A stretch of DNA of 64,000 bases, taken from contig JAEUUC010000011.1 of the NCBI GenBank assembly GCA_016787665.1, forward strand, positions 186,001-250,000. Direction: 5' to 3'. Of this stretch, positions 16,815 through 26,017 are shown one piece after another. A program made the position numbers and the translations under genes. How positions within the stretch are numbered: position 1 is the first letter of the stretch; each line of letters starts with the position of its first letter. The notes below the pieces were generated by a model, which worked only from the letters and a program-made list of their open reading frames with translations, did no database searches and was not told where the DNA came from. The stretch comes from Cyclobacteriaceae bacterium. Lineage in GTDB: Bacteria > Bacteroidota > Bacteroidia > Cytophagales > Cyclobacteriaceae.

Positions 16815-17568
16815 AGTACGCAGGCGCGTTGAGCATCCGGCTTCCATACCAACTGAACCTTTCACCATCCACCAATTTGACCTGGGCGCCAGGGCAGAGT
16901 TGCCTGAGCCGGGCAAGGTGCTGCTCACGAAATGGATAGGGTTCGGATGACAACAATATCAATCCGGGATTTAGTCGAATCAGTTCATCATCGGTCAGTG
17001 CCGGGTAACGAGGCGCCTCAACCGCGTTGTGCCAGCCGATTTTTCCGATCACCGAATGGATGAACGTGCCGGCACCTGCCGCCATCCAGGGTTCCTGCCA
17101 AATCAGGTACACCACGCGCTGCGTGGCAAGACGAAGTGTTGACCAGCCGAGTTCAATTTTTGAGGTCAACGCGTTTGCCTCGACAGTCGTTTGCGTGATA
17201 TGGCCAACCGCACGAATCATGTCGAGGGCATCATCAAACGTCACAATGTCGCTCATCCAAACGGGGTAGTTGCTCGCCAGGCGTGCAATTCCCTCTTCGT
17301 AATTCTCTTCTTTGTTGCCAATGATCAGGTCGGGATTCAGCTGATCAATTACATCGAACCAAAACTTCTTGGTACCTCCCACAATTGTCTTTGTCTTTTT
17401 CGCCTCATCGGGGTGAACACAAAACTTGGTGACGCCCACCACGCGATCGCCCAGGCCGAGATCAAACAACAACTCCGTTTGGGAGGGCACCAGCGAAACG
17501 ATGCGCATGGGTGGGTCGGGTATTAAAACCACCCTACCCATTTGATCAATCACCGGCTGCTGAATCAT
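16801..17568 (-). CDS. BtuF/TroA-like substrate-binding protein without signal peptide
   Basis: 255 residues of the helical-backbone metal/cobalamin receptor family: MRIVSLVPSQTELLFDLGL, VVGVTKFCVHPDEAKK, NPDLIIGNKEENYEEGI and the C-terminal LNPGLILLSSEPYPFREQH. No signal peptide or lipobox is seen, which is unusual for an ABC binding component; no permease or ATPase is nearby. Periplasmic ferric-siderophore or vitamin B12 binding is the family theme, but with a cytoplasmic location the role is unknown. The ATG at 17566-17568 follows immediately after the T-tract of an intrinsic terminator hairpin, so expression may depend on read-through. Confidence 0.85.
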   Translation of the reverse strand: MIQQPVIDQMGRVVLIPDPPMRIVSLVPSQTELLFDLGLGDRVVGVTKFCVHPDEAKKTKTIVGGTKKFWFDVIDQLNPDLIIGNKEENYEEGIARLASNYPVWMSDIVTFDDALDMIRAVGHITQTTVEANALTSKIELGWSTLRLATQRVVYLIWQEPWMAAGAGTFIHSVIGKIGWHNAVEAPRYPALTDDELIRLNPGLILLSSEPYPFREQHLARLRQLCPGAQVKLVDGERFSWYGSRMLNAPAYFKSL

Positions 17569-17593
17569 AAAAAAGCCCCGGTTCCCGGGGCTG
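17569..17593 (-). terminator. Intrinsic terminator directly before a start codon
   Basis: On the minus strand an 8-bp stem AGCCCCGG / CCGGGGCT with a 3-base loop is followed by six Ts (17569-17574) and then immediately by the ATG of the binding-protein gene. It terminates the M42 peptidase transcript. The plus-strand reading also has a T-run, so it could be bidirectional. Confidence 0.85.
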
Positions 17594-17599
17594 CTTTTT

Positions 17600-18670
17600 T
17601 TATTTGATATACCGAAAATCCGTCCCCGGTTTCACCTGTAGAAGGGTTTCGTAAATCAGATTGATCACATTTTCGACATCCTCTTTATGCACGGTTTCTA
17701 CCGTAGTGTGCATGTATTTCAGCGGCAGCGAGATGAGCGCGGAGGCAACACCTTCGGCCGAGTAAGCAAACGAATCGGTATCCGTACCCGTTGAACGCGA
17801 CACGGCCTGGCGCTGGAAAGGTATTTTTTTCTTTTGCGCCACGTCAATAATCATCTTCAGCACATTGTTCTGCACAGCCGGCCCGTAGCACACCACTGGC
17901 CCCAGCCCGCATTTCAAATTGCCGCTTTCCTTTTTGTTGTACATGGGCGACTGCGTATCGTGGGTCACGTCTGTACAGATGGCGAGATCCGGCTTAATTC
18001 TGCGCGAAATCATTTCCGCCCCGCGCAACCCGATTTCTTCCTGTACGGAATTGACGACATACAACGCATACGGCAATTTCTTCTTGTTCTCGCGCAACCT
18101 CCGCGTTACCTCGGCAATCATGTAGCCGCCCATGCGGTTGTCCAGTGCACGGCCTACGAGGTAGTTCTTGTTCAGTTCAATCAACTCATCTTCAAACACC
18201 GCCACACAACCCACGTGAACGCCCATCGCTTCTACTTCTTTTTTATTCTCGGCCCCAATGTCGATAAAGATATTCTTCAGGCTGGGTGCCTCTTCCTTGC
18301 CGGCATCACGAACGTGAATGGCTGGCCAGCCAAACACACCCTTGACAATCCCTTTTGCCGTATGAATATTCACCCGCATAGATGGCGCGATCTGGTGATC
18401 CGAGCCTCCGTTGCGCCTTACATAAATGTAGCCATCCTCCGTGATGTAATTCACAAACCATGAAATCTCATCGGCATGGGCTTCGATCACCACTTTATAC
18501 TTTGCCTTCGGATTGACAATGCCTACGGCCGTACCGTACACATCCACCATGTAATCATCCGTGTAGGGCTTCAGGTAGTCGAGCCAAATTTGTTGGCCGG
18601 TGTGCTCAAACCCGGTGGGTGACGCATTGTTGAGATAGTCAAACAGAAATTTTTTACTCTTCTTGTCCAT
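17600..18670 (-). CDS. M42 family metallopeptidase (glutamyl aminopeptidase/endoglucanase-like)
   Basis: 356 residues. Metal-binding landmarks of the M42 family are visible: VIEAHADEISWFV (first zinc histidine/aspartate), LVGRALDNRMGGYM (bridging aspartate), NSVQEEIGLRGAEM (catalytic and metal glutamates), ICTDVTHD, and KYMHTTVETVH near the end (zinc histidine). M42 enzymes form large tetrahedral dodecamers in the cytoplasm that trim N-terminal residues from peptides. No signal peptide. The gene lies 70 bases after the carboxylase gene on the same strand; the gap contains T-rich sequence but no clear hairpin. A strong terminator follows the stop. Confidence 0.93.
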   Translation of the reverse strand: MDKKSKKFLFDYLNNASPTGFEHTGQQIWLDYLKPYTDDYMVDVYGTAVGIVNPKAKYKVVIEAHADEISWFVNYITEDGYIYVRRNGGSDHQIAPSMRVNIHTAKGIVKGVFGWPAIHVRDAGKEEAPSLKNIFIDIGAENKKEVEAMGVHVGCVAVFEDELIELNKNYLVGRALDNRMGGYMIAEVTRRLRENKKKLPYALYVVNSVQEEIGLRGAEMISRRIKPDLAICTDVTHDTQSPMYNKKESGNLKCGLGPVVCYGPAVQNNVLKMIIDVAQKKKIPFQRQAVSRSTGTDTDSFAYSAEGVASALISLPLKYMHTTVETVHKEDVENVINLIYETLLQVKPGTDFRYIK

Positions 18671-18740
18671 AGCAAACGCTTAAAGTTGTGTGAAATTAAT
18701 AACTATTTTTTTCGACTTCGATTGTTCAACCGGGTAAGGC

Positions 18741-20300
18741 TTAAAGCGGAATATTTCCGTGCTTTTTGCGTGGCAGTTTGGCGGCCTTATTTTCCAGCAT
18801 TTGAAATCCCCGGATGAGCTTTTCGCGGGTCTGCCGGGGGAAAATGACCTCATCAATATAACCCCGCTGCGCAGCACCATACGGGTTAGCAAACTTTTGT
18901 GTGTATTCCTCCACCTTCTCCTTCAACTTTGCCGCGGGATCAGACGCTTCCGAAATTTCCTTGCGAAAAATTATTTCAGCCGCCCCTTGTGCACCCATTA
19001 CGGCAATTTCAGCGGTAGGCCATGCATAGTTCAGGTCCGCACCAATGTGCTTGGAATTCATCACGTCATACGCACCCCCGTAGGCCTTGCGGGTGATAAC
19101 CGTAATGCGGGGCACGGTTGCTTCCGAAAAGGCATACAGCAACTTGGCTCCGTTGGTGATGATGGCATTCCACTCCTGATCAGTACCCGGCAAGAACCCT
19201 GGCACATCTTCAAATACAAGCAATGGAATATTGAAACAATCGCAGAAGCGCACAAACCGGGCACCCTTGACACTGGCGTCAATGTCCAGCACGCCTGCCA
19301 GTGCGGCCGGTTGATTGCCGACAATGCCGATGCTGCGCCCGGCCAGACGCGCAAATCCCACCACCATGTTCTCGGCAAAATTCTTATGGACTTCGAAAAA
19401 CTCACCTCCATCGACCACCGAGGCGATCACCTCACGCATGTCATATGGCTGATTGGGATTTTCGGGTATGATGGTGTCAAGAACCGGGCGAATTTCGTTG
19501 CCGGGTTCATAGGCAGATCGTGGCGCTTCATCTTCACAATTTTGCGGAATGTAACTGAACAACGTTTTGATTTGCCGGATACACTCAGCCTCATTGGCGC
19601 AGGCGAAATGGGTTACGCCACTTTTTGAGCTGTGCGTGCTCGCGCCACCCAATTCTTCAGATGTAACATCTTCATGCGTCACCGTCTTGACTACGTTTGG
19701 GCCGGTAACGAACATAAACGAGGTGTTTTCCACCATAAAGATGAAGTCGGTCATGGCGGGCGAATACACCGCACCACCGGCACAGGGGCCCATGATGGCT
19801 GATATCTGAGGCACAACACCGCTTGCCATCACGTTGCGATAGAAAATATCCGCATATCCGCCCAACGACACGACACCCTCCTGAATGCGCGCACCCCCGG
19901 AGTCATTGAGACCGATAACCGGTGCACCATTCTTCATCGCCAGATCCATGATCTTGACAATCTTTTCGGCATGTGTTTCGGAAAGGGACCCGCCAAACAC
20001 GGTGAAATCCTGAGAGAAAACATACACCAGCCGGCCTTGAATGGTGCCGTAGCCGGTTACCACGCCATCACCCAAATAGTGTTCCTGGTCCAGCCCGAAA
20101 TCATGGCTGCGGTGCGCGACAAACTTGCCCATCTCTTCGAATGAGCCTTCATCGAGCAATAGGTCAATGCGTTCGCGAGCCGTGAGTTTTCCTTTTTTGT
20201 GCTGCTGTTCAATGCGCCTGGCGCCACCGCCCAATAACGCTTCCTCATTTTTCTTCTTGAGTTCATCAAATTTCTCCAGCAGGCGGGAAGTCGTAGACAT
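18741..20300 (-). CDS. Acyl-CoA carboxylase beta subunit, propionyl-CoA carboxylase type
   Basis: 519 residues from the ATG of [14 protein letters not shown]. The two carboxyltransferase lobes have [67 protein letters not shown] and [16 protein letters not shown], typical of propionyl-CoA carboxylase beta (also the decarboxylase alpha subunits of this superfamily). It would make methylmalonyl-CoA. No biotinylated alpha subunit or epimerase gene is adjacent. The start has TACCTTTG, an exact -7 consensus, only two bases upstream, so the transcript is probably leaderless. This is the second carboxyltransferase gene in the window. Confidence 0.92.
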   Translation of the reverse strand: MSTTSRLLEKFDELKKKNEEALLGGGARRIEQQHKKGKLTARERIDLLLDEGSFEEMGKFVAHRSHDFGLDQEHYLGDGVVTGYGTIQGRLVYVFSQDFTVFGGSLSETHAEKIVKIMDLAMKNGAPVIGLNDSGGARIQEGVVSLGGYADIFYRNVMASGVVPQISAIMGPCAGGAVYSPAMTDFIFMVENTSFMFVTGPNVVKTVTHEDVTSEELGGASTHSSKSGVTHFACANEAECIRQIKTLFSYIPQNCEDEAPRSAYEPGNEIRPVLDTIIPENPNQPYDMREVIASVVDGGEFFEVHKNFAENMVVGFARLAGRSIGIVGNQPAALAGVLDIDASVKGARFVRFCDCFNIPLLVFEDVPGFLPGTDQEWNAIITNGAKLLYAFSEATVPRITVITRKAYGGAYDVMNSKHIGADLNYAWPTAEIAVMGAQGAAEIIFRKEISEASDPAAKLKEKVEEYTQKFANPYGAAQRGYIDEVIFPRQTREKLIRGFQMLENKAAKLPRKKHGNIPL

Positions 20301-20302
20301 AA

Positions 20303-20310
20303 CAAAGGTA
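20303..20310 (-). promoter_or_regulatory. Putative -7 box two bases before the carboxylase start
   Basis: TACCTTTG on the minus strand exactly matches TAnnTTTG and is separated from the ATG by only TT. GTG lies at the -33 spacing (19 bases upstream). A transcript from here would begin at or just inside the start codon. Confidence 0.5.
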
Positions 20311-20402
20311 GTAAGGTGCCAAAGATAACCACGGAGACGAACCCGAACCATGATTTTGAGCAAAGAATAAAGGGTTTGCCTGAAACAACTTTATCTTTCG
20401 GC

Positions 20403-21365
20403 ATGCAGCGACTGGCCGTAATCGACCTGGGCACCAATACCTTTCATTTGCTGATAGCCGAGCAGCACACGGGTGGATATGACATTCTGCACCGCGACCG
20501 CCTGGCCGTAAAAGTGGGTGCAGGCGGTATCAACCAGGGCCTCATTACGGAAGAGGGTGCACAACGAGCCATCGCAGCTTTTCGGCAGTTTGCCGCTGAA
20601 CTAAAGTTGTGGAAGGTGAACCGGGTTAAGGCTATTGCCACGAGCGCCTTTCGCAATGCCCGCAATGGCACTGCCGTAGCCGAGCAAATTCGGCAAGAGA
20701 CCGGGATTGGTATTGACATTATTTCGGGCGAGAAGGAAGCCGATTACATCGCCCACGGTGTCTTGCACGCGATAACGGTTGATGCACACCCGGCCCTGAT
20801 TGTTGACATTGGGGGTGGAAGCGTAGAGATTATCATGGCCAACCAAAAAACAACCTTTTGGAAGAGAAGCTTTGAGGTGGGCGGGCAGCGCCTGGTCGAA
20901 CTCTTTCAGCACCATGATCCCATCCTGAAATCCGAGAAAGACGCGTTGTCCCGCTACCTGGATGAAAAACTGGCCGACCTTGTTCCGGCCCTGGATGAAT
21001 TCAGGCCGAGGGTTATGGTTGGCTCCTCCGGCACCTTCGACACGTTGAGCGAGATGTATTGTCACCGTGAACACCGCCCGTATGATGGCACCCAGCCGGA
21101 GACTCCGTTATCGCTCGAGGGTTTTTTTCATTTTCACCGCTTGTTCCAAACGAAAAACAGAAGCGAACGACTGCAGATGCCGGGCATGATCGAACTACGG
21201 GTAGATATGATTGTGGTGGCCTGTTGCCTGATCGAGTGGCTGTTGGCGAAGCACCCGCTTTTTGCCGACATTCGGGTTTCCACCTACGCCCTCAAAGAAG
21301 GCGTATTGCTGGAAATGCTTCAACCCCACCCCAATGAAAGCCACTCTGCTCCTCCTGCTCGTTAG
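20403..21365 (+). CDS. Ppx/GppA-family exopolyphosphatase
   Basis: 320 residues from the ATG opening MQRLAVIDLGTNTFHLLI. The actin-like ATPase-fold phosphate loops are present (DLGTNTFHLLIAE, IISGEKEADYIAHG, IVDIGGGSVEIIM and GSSGTFDTLSEMY). The protein corresponds to the short, two-domain form lacking the HD-like C-terminal domain. It hydrolyses polyphosphate or pppGpp; which substrate cannot be told from sequence. A TATCTTTC box lies three bases before the start codon. Its 3' end overlaps the following outer-membrane protein gene by 32 bases. Confidence 0.9.
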   Translation: MQRLAVIDLGTNTFHLLIAEQHTGGYDILHRDRLAVKVGAGGINQGLITEEGAQRAIAAFRQFAAELKLWKVNRVKAIATSAFRNARNGTAVAEQIRQETGIGIDIISGEKEADYIAHGVLHAITVDAHPALIVDIGGGSVEIIMANQKTTFWKRSFEVGGQRLVELFQHHDPILKSEKDALSRYLDEKLADLVPALDEFRPRVMVGSSGTFDTLSEMYCHREHRPYDGTQPETPLSLEGFFHFHRLFQTKNRSERLQMPGMIELRVDMIVVACCLIEWLLAKHPLFADIRVSTYALKEGVLLEMLQPHPNESHSAPPAR

Positions 21366-22047
21366 TCTCCCCGGCTTCGCGCAGATTTCCTTTTTCAACA
21401 TGCCCAATCCCGATATGTTGCCTGATGTTGGGTATTCGTATGTGGAATTTGACCGATATCAGACGGTAAAGAGCAATAACACGGTGAACGCGTCAGTGTT
21501 TCGTGCATCCTTTCAGGTAACCCAGTACCTGGAAGCGGGTACCAATTGGTGGTTCAACGAGGACAATCCCAGCGACCCCAACCGGGTCGTGTTAGCAACC
21601 AAATGGAAAGTGAATGTCTTCAATAGTGGAAAATTCACGATGACCTTTCACCCCGGCAGTTGGACCAGTCTGTATTTTGATGGTGAAACTCCCATGAAAA
21701 ATATTGTCTACGGCTTTATGGGGCTCAACCACGTGGAAGGCCCTCAATCGTACACGAGGCTGATGCTGGGCGGGTACGGAAAATTCATCAAAGATGTGCG
21801 ATCCACCTATGGATTGATCGGAGGTTTTGAACATCGTTTTAACGATCACATTGAATTTGTGGTGGATTATTTCCAGGGATCAGGCGAGGGATTCGGTCTG
21901 GCAGCCGGTGTGGTGTATTATGCGGCTGAAAAGGGTCACAACCTGCCGCTCTATCTAGCGTACCAGTGGGATAACGACAGCCGCGAAAATGATCTGATTT
22001 TATTTCAGATCGGCTACTTCTTCCGCGCCTGGGGACAAAAATCCTAG
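21334..22047 (+). CDS. Outer-membrane beta-barrel protein of unknown function
   Basis: 237 residues from the internal ATG of MKATLLLLLVSLPGFAQ, a clear signal peptide. The mature part consists of alternating amphipathic strands with aromatic ends (YLEAGTNWWFNED, SYTRLMLGGYGKF, HIEFVVDYFQGSGEG, DLILFQIGYFFRAW), consistent with a roughly 10-12 strand barrel. I do not recognise a named family. The gene starts inside ppx in another frame, suggesting coupling. Its TAG stop interlocks with the stop of the porin-like gene on the other strand (CTAG at 22044-22047). Confidence 0.7.
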   Translation: MKATLLLLLVSLPGFAQISFFNMPNPDMLPDVGYSYVEFDRYQTVKSNNTVNASVFRASFQVTQYLEAGTNWWFNEDNPSDPNRVVLATKWKVNVFNSGKFTMTFHPGSWTSLYFDGETPMKNIVYGFMGLNHVEGPQSYTRLMLGGYGKFIKDVRSTYGLIGGFEHRFNDHIEFVVDYFQGSGEGFGLAAGVVYYAAEKGHNLPLYLAYQWDNDSRENDLILFQIGYFFRAWGQKS

Positions 22048-23147
22048 AACCAGGCCGTCAGGTTCGCGATGAGCAACGCGCTATGGTGCGCGGGTTGATC
22101 ATCAGCATCAAAATAAACAGCATCACTCGAGTAAAACTGCCGACCTTCAAAACGGAACATGGCGTTTTCGGTAATCTTCACGTTTAGACATAACCCACTA
22201 CTATACGTGCGAAAGCCGGAGACACCCGTAATGGGTGCGATAAAGACCAACTGCGGGTCATGGAAATACTCAACCCGGCCGGAAATGGAAACCGTTGAGT
22301 TAATCGTGTATCGGCCGATGATATTGGCCTGCCACCATTGGCGGGTGTTTTCCGCACTCATTTGCTGCCAACCTGCGTAGGCAGTGGCCGTAACATCCCA
22401 CCGGGACTTCTTGGGCTTGTAAATCCAGAAGAAATCCAACAGGTAACGCGTGCGGAAATCAGGGTTGAGATTATTTCGCTCGTCACCGATGAAGGTGTTC
22501 CCGTTGAACAACATTTCATCGTTGGGCCTGAACTCGACCTGAGTGCCGAATGACTTCTTTTCGTTGTTATCCTGAATTACCTGCCACCCATTCAACAGAA
22601 AAAAATTGGCGTTCCATTTTTTGTTCAGGGGGATACTGAGTTTGGCACCGCTGAGGTAATAGGGTACATACTCCGGAGCAAAGGAACGCGTGTACATCAG
22701 GTGGTCTTTTGATATGGCACTCTCATTCGTATAGGGCGACCCAAGCACGCCTACATCAAGCCAGATGTTTCGTTTGGGCGACAGGTTTACACCCACGTAA
22801 CCTTCCACAATATTCTTTAACGTGCCCGGTTCATTAGCGTAGTTGGCATTCATGTAGGTGCCGAAACCCGGCACCAGCCGGGCCCGCATACGGGTGGATC
22901 GGTAACGGAGATCCAGGTAGGCGAGGTTGATGGTCATCTCCTTATGCCGGGCTGAGTTTACAAAATAGGGGTTATCACCCGAGGAAGGCTGGCTGAAGTT
23001 GAAACCATAGTAGGTGTCGATGTACCCGCCTATTCCCAGATGCCCCATCGCAGTGGTCTCCAGCGTATCTATCGTGGCTGTGTTCACCACCTGAGCCCCT
23101 GCCGCAACTGACAGGAGGATAAATGCAACAAGGAAATGACAGCGCAT
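22044..23147 (-). CDS. Porin-like outer-membrane barrel (OmpL/BBP2-like)
   Basis: 367 residues with a signal peptide (MRCHFLVAFILLSVAAGAQ) and a barrel pattern starting GIGGYIDTYYGFNFSQP. Strand-like blocks such as INLAYLDLRYRSTRMRARL, WNANFFLLNGWQVIQDNN, LLDFFWIYKPKKSRWDV and a terminal LIANLTAWF are seen. The layout resembles the putative beta-barrel porin family in Bacteroidota, which start with GxxDxYY and end with phenylalanine. A role as a diffusion pore is inferred. It follows the MuiA-like gene on the same strand, but a strong terminator lies between them, so it has its own promoter in the 80-base gap or depends on read-through. Confidence 0.82.
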   Translation of the reverse strand: MRCHFLVAFILLSVAAGAQVVNTATIDTLETTAMGHLGIGGYIDTYYGFNFSQPSSGDNPYFVNSARHKEMTINLAYLDLRYRSTRMRARLVPGFGTYMNANYANEPGTLKNIVEGYVGVNLSPKRNIWLDVGVLGSPYTNESAISKDHLMYTRSFAPEYVPYYLSGAKLSIPLNKKWNANFFLLNGWQVIQDNNEKKSFGTQVEFRPNDEMLFNGNTFIGDERNNLNPDFRTRYLLDFFWIYKPKKSRWDVTATAYAGWQQMSAENTRQWWQANIIGRYTINSTVSISGRVEYFHDPQLVFIAPITGVSGFRTYSSGLCLNVKITENAMFRFEGRQFYSSDAVYFDADDQPAHHSALLIANLTAWF

Positions 23148-23180
23148 ACATCAAAGAAACAAAAGAAAAAGCGGGCAAGA

Positions 23181-23208
23181 AAAAAATCCCGGTTGTGTGA
23201 CCGGGATT
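23181..23208 (-). terminator. Intrinsic terminator after the MuiA-like gene
   Basis: A 9-bp perfect stem (AATCCCGGT / ACCGGGATT, loop of six) is followed on the minus strand by a run of Ts. It lies 20 bases beyond the stop of the 23229-24830 gene. Confidence 0.9.
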
Positions 23209-23228
23209 CTGATCTGCTAATGGGGTTA

Positions 23229-24830
23229 TTACAGGCCGCTGACCTGCTTGTCCTTCGGGTACTTGACATCAAATTTGTACACCAGCTTCCGGGTTTCGTT
23301 TGGTTGCAGCGTGAGTTCCCAGGCCAGTTTGCCGGTATTGGCGTTGTAGGCCGCACCACCTTTGTCAACAAGCGTCACTTCAATCTCCTTATTTTGCGAT
23401 ACGGGGATGTGGTCCTCCACACTGATCCGGACCGATTCTGACTTGGTATTGCGCAAGGAAATTTCCCAGGCGTAGCTTTCCCGCTGACTTCCACCGATCA
23501 CCTTGCGGGAGGTGAAGTCTTTTAGCTTTTCGCGTTTGACTACAATTCGCTTATCGCGCCCCAGCGAAATGGCCAGCGTATCTTTAATGCTGTTGGGATC
23601 GATAAAGCTTTTGGCGACAAATGTGCCTTCAAAGAAAATGTTGGCTTCACCCGGCAAAAGGCTGAACTCCTCCCAGCCCGTTGCCCGGGCCATCAAAAAC
23701 GCGTCTACATCCAGTTTGGGTGCCACCGCATACCGATAATCCGCCTTCATCTCATAGTTGCGAATGTCGACCAGGGTAGGTTTGGCAGCCGAAGCCACGG
23801 TGTAGGGAATCGCAATGTCAAACTCCGTGTTGAGCGTAGTTTGAACCGTTGTGACGTAATCGGATGCCGTTTCAGCAAGATCGAGTTCTTCTTTTGCATC
23901 TTCGGCCTTGGCCGCTGCGGATGGTGCACCTACCGCCCGGTTAACTTTGTAGGCCTTTTCGACTACGGGCTGATAAAAATCCAAAAACCACGTGTACAGT
24001 TCAGGCTTTACACCACCCTGCGAGGGGTTGGCGGTGGAAAGCTTCAGCTTTATATTCTTCCATTCTTCACCCGTGCTCTGAAACACATTGGCTTTGTAAG
24101 CCAGTTGAATCGGGCTTTTGGTGTTGATCGCCCGCAGGTCGTAAACGGGTATCCACCCGGCATTAGCTACCACATAACTTACCTCAAGTTCGGCTGCCGT
24201 AGCGGCATCGGCTGTCACGTTGATCACAATCTCACTGGTATTTCGGCTGTATAGTTCGTTTTGCGAACTGATCTGTTGGTTGAGTTGCTGAATGCGCTCG
24301 TTCATTTTTTTCACGCGCTCATCGATTTTCATCCGGCCTTGCACGATATCGCCCAGGCGGCCGCGGTAGAAGTCGGCCATTGCCTTCAGCTCCGTCACCG
24401 TCAGGTTTTGATTTGTTCCGCCAATTTTTTGGTTGGCGAGCAGCATTTGCTCCTCTTTCCCCAGGATTTCACGCTGACTTTGCTGCAGGGCAACCTCGCG
24501 TTGATACCAGGCGACTGAGTCCTTCAGCACTTTCAACGGTTTGGGTACATTAAACTCATTCAGATAATTCTGCCGATGGCTGATACCCAGTATAACATAG
24601 TTTCCCTTGGCAGTAACCGAAATACTCTGCGGATCTAATTGTGCACTCAATCCGGACACCACCAGGCTGGTTCGCCCGGCCTCCAGCCGTGTTTTGACTT
24701 CGCGACTTACCTGGGCCTGATTCAGAAAAACGGTTACCGAGTTAATCTTTGATTCAACACTTTTTTCGTTCTGCGCCAACGCCAATCCGAAGGCGCCCAG
24801 CAACAAAAACGTCATGAGGCTTTTTTTCAT
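23229..24830 (-). CDS. MuiA-family protein (DUF4140/DUF4139), secreted
   Basis: 533 residues from the ATG of MKKSLMTFLLLGAFGLALAQ, a signal peptide. The N-terminal DUF4140-like part (INSVTVFLNQAQVSREVKTRL) is followed by a coiled-coil region (about 95-215). After it comes a DUF4139-like beta-rich domain with YVVANAGWIPVYDLRA and later WEISLRNTKSESVRISVED. The family is named after a mucoidy inhibitor homolog, but its biochemical role is unknown. An acidic alanine-rich linker (AAAKAEDAKEELDLAETA) sits near the middle. Probably periplasmic or surface-associated. It is followed by a strong terminator. Confidence 0.9.
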   Translation of the reverse strand: MKKSLMTFLLLGAFGLALAQNEKSVESKINSVTVFLNQAQVSREVKTRLEAGRTSLVVSGLSAQLDPQSISVTAKGNYVILGISHRQNYLNEFNVPKPLKVLKDSVAWYQREVALQQSQREILGKEEQMLLANQKIGGTNQNLTVTELKAMADFYRGRLGDIVQGRMKIDERVKKMNERIQQLNQQISSQNELYSRNTSEIVINVTADAATAAELEVSYVVANAGWIPVYDLRAINTKSPIQLAYKANVFQSTGEEWKNIKLKLSTANPSQGGVKPELYTWFLDFYQPVVEKAYKVNRAVGAPSAAAKAEDAKEELDLAETASDYVTTVQTTLNTEFDIAIPYTVASAAKPTLVDIRNYEMKADYRYAVAPKLDVDAFLMARATGWEEFSLLPGEANIFFEGTFVAKSFIDPNSIKDTLAISLGRDKRIVVKREKLKDFTSRKVIGGSQRESYAWEISLRNTKSESVRISVEDHIPVSQNKEIEVTLVDKGGAAYNANTGKLAWELTLQPNETRKLVYKFDVKYPKDKQVSGL

Positions 24831-24937
24831 ATCGATTCGTAGAAGTTTGATGCTAGGATGACTTGGCGGAGCAATTTCCACATTTTTTGATCAATTATTT
24901 TTCATGGGTTCGCCCCAAACATTGCAATATTTGTACC

Positions 24938-26017
24938 ATGACGGAGTTCGTATTTCCCAAAGAACGGCTATGGCAGATGGCCTATCGCATATTTATGAAA
25001 ATGGGTTGCCGCGAGGCCGATGCCCGCACCGCGACAGACGTGTTGCTCAGTGCTGACTTGCGCGGCATTGATTCGCACGGTTTGGCCCGCCTCAGCGGGT
25101 ATGTGCGGTTATGGGAAGCAAAACGCATCAATGCCTCCCCCACCATTACCATTGCGCATGAATCGCCAAGCACAGCCGTGGTAGACGGAGACGCTGGCCT
25201 TGGCCTGGTGGTGGCGCCACATGCCATGAAGATCGCTATTCAAAAAGCACAACAATGCGGCACGGGCTGGGTGGCCGTGAAAAATTCAAATCACTTTGGC
25301 ATTGCGGGATATCATGCCATGATGGCGCTGGAACACGACATGATCGGCATGGCCATGACGAATGCAAGTCCGCTGGTGGCCCCTACTTTTTCTGTCGAAC
25401 GACTGTTGGGCACCAACCCAATCTGCGTGGCGATTCCGGCTGGTGGGCAGCCCCCGTTTGTAGCCGACTTCGCAACCACCACAGCCGCCAATGGAAAACT
25501 CGAAATCCTTCAGCGGAAAAATCAAGATGCACCACCAGGCTGGATACAAACCCAAACCGGCCAACCCTCAACTAACGCGAATGAACTGAAATCCGGAGGT
25601 GCCCTGTTGCCGCTGGGCAGCGATCGTGAACACGGCAGTCATAAAGGCTTCTGTCTGGGTGCGTGGGTGGATATTTTTTCAGCCGTGTTAAGTGGCGCTA
25701 ACTACGGGCCGTGGGTTCCTCCGTTCGTCAGTTTTCTCTCACCACCGGCCGACCCCGTGGGTGAAGGCATCGGACATTTCTTCGGGGCTATGCGGGTAGA
25801 TGCCTTCCGTCCCGCAGAAGAGTTCAAACAGCATATGGATAACTGGATTGGGCGTTTTCGATCGGCCAAGACCATCGAGGGGCAAGACCGACTGGTTATT
25901 CCAGGTGACCCTGAACGCGAGAGCGAGCACGAAAGAAGTAAAAACGGAATTCCGCTGAACGAAAAGGTGGTTACCGACCTGACCGAACTTTGTGCAAAAT
26001 TCGGTGTACCGTTTTAG
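24938..26017 (+). CDS. Malate/L-lactate dehydrogenase-family oxidoreductase
   Basis: 359 residues from the ATG of MTEFVFPKERLWQ. The Ldh_2 family signatures are visible: ADLRGIDSHGLARLSGYV with the catalytic histidine, WVAVKNSNHFGIAGYHAMMA, GTNPICVAIPAG and LPLGSDREHGSHKGFCLG. These NAD(P)-dependent enzymes reduce 2-oxo acids (oxaloacetate, pyruvate, ureidoglycolate and others); the exact substrate is not deducible. The ATATTTG box four bases before the start suggests a nearly leaderless message. The stop interlocks with the stop of the next opposite-strand gene (TTAG at 26014-26017). Confidence 0.92.
   Translation: MTEFVFPKERLWQMAYRIFMKMGCREADARTATDVLLSADLRGIDSHGLARLSGYVRLWEAKRINASPTITIAHESPSTAVVDGDAGLGLVVAPHAMKIAIQKAQQCGTGWVAVKNSNHFGIAGYHAMMALEHDMIGMAMTNASPLVAPTFSVERLLGTNPICVAIPAGGQPPFVADFATTTAANGKLEILQRKNQDAPPGWIQTQTGQPSTNANELKSGGALLPLGSDREHGSHKGFCLGAWVDIFSAVLSGANYGPWVPPFVSFLSPPADPVGEGIGHFFGAMRVDAFRPAEEFKQHMDNWIGRFRSAKTIEGQDRLVIPGDPERESEHERSKNGIPLNEKVVTDLTELCAKFGVPF

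Noticed and set aside
16801..17568. Cobalamin uptake locus around the BtuF-like gene
   Set aside because: No permease, ATPase, TonB receptor or cobalamin riboswitch is present and the protein lacks a signal peptide.
17834..18463. Plus-strand open frame (209 codons)
   Set aside because: It is antisense to the M42 peptidase and histidine/arginine-rich in a way typical of shadow frames.
18759..19628. Long plus-strand open frame (289 codons)
   Set aside because: It lies fully antisense to the propionyl-CoA carboxylase beta gene, whose conserved motifs leave no doubt about the true frame.
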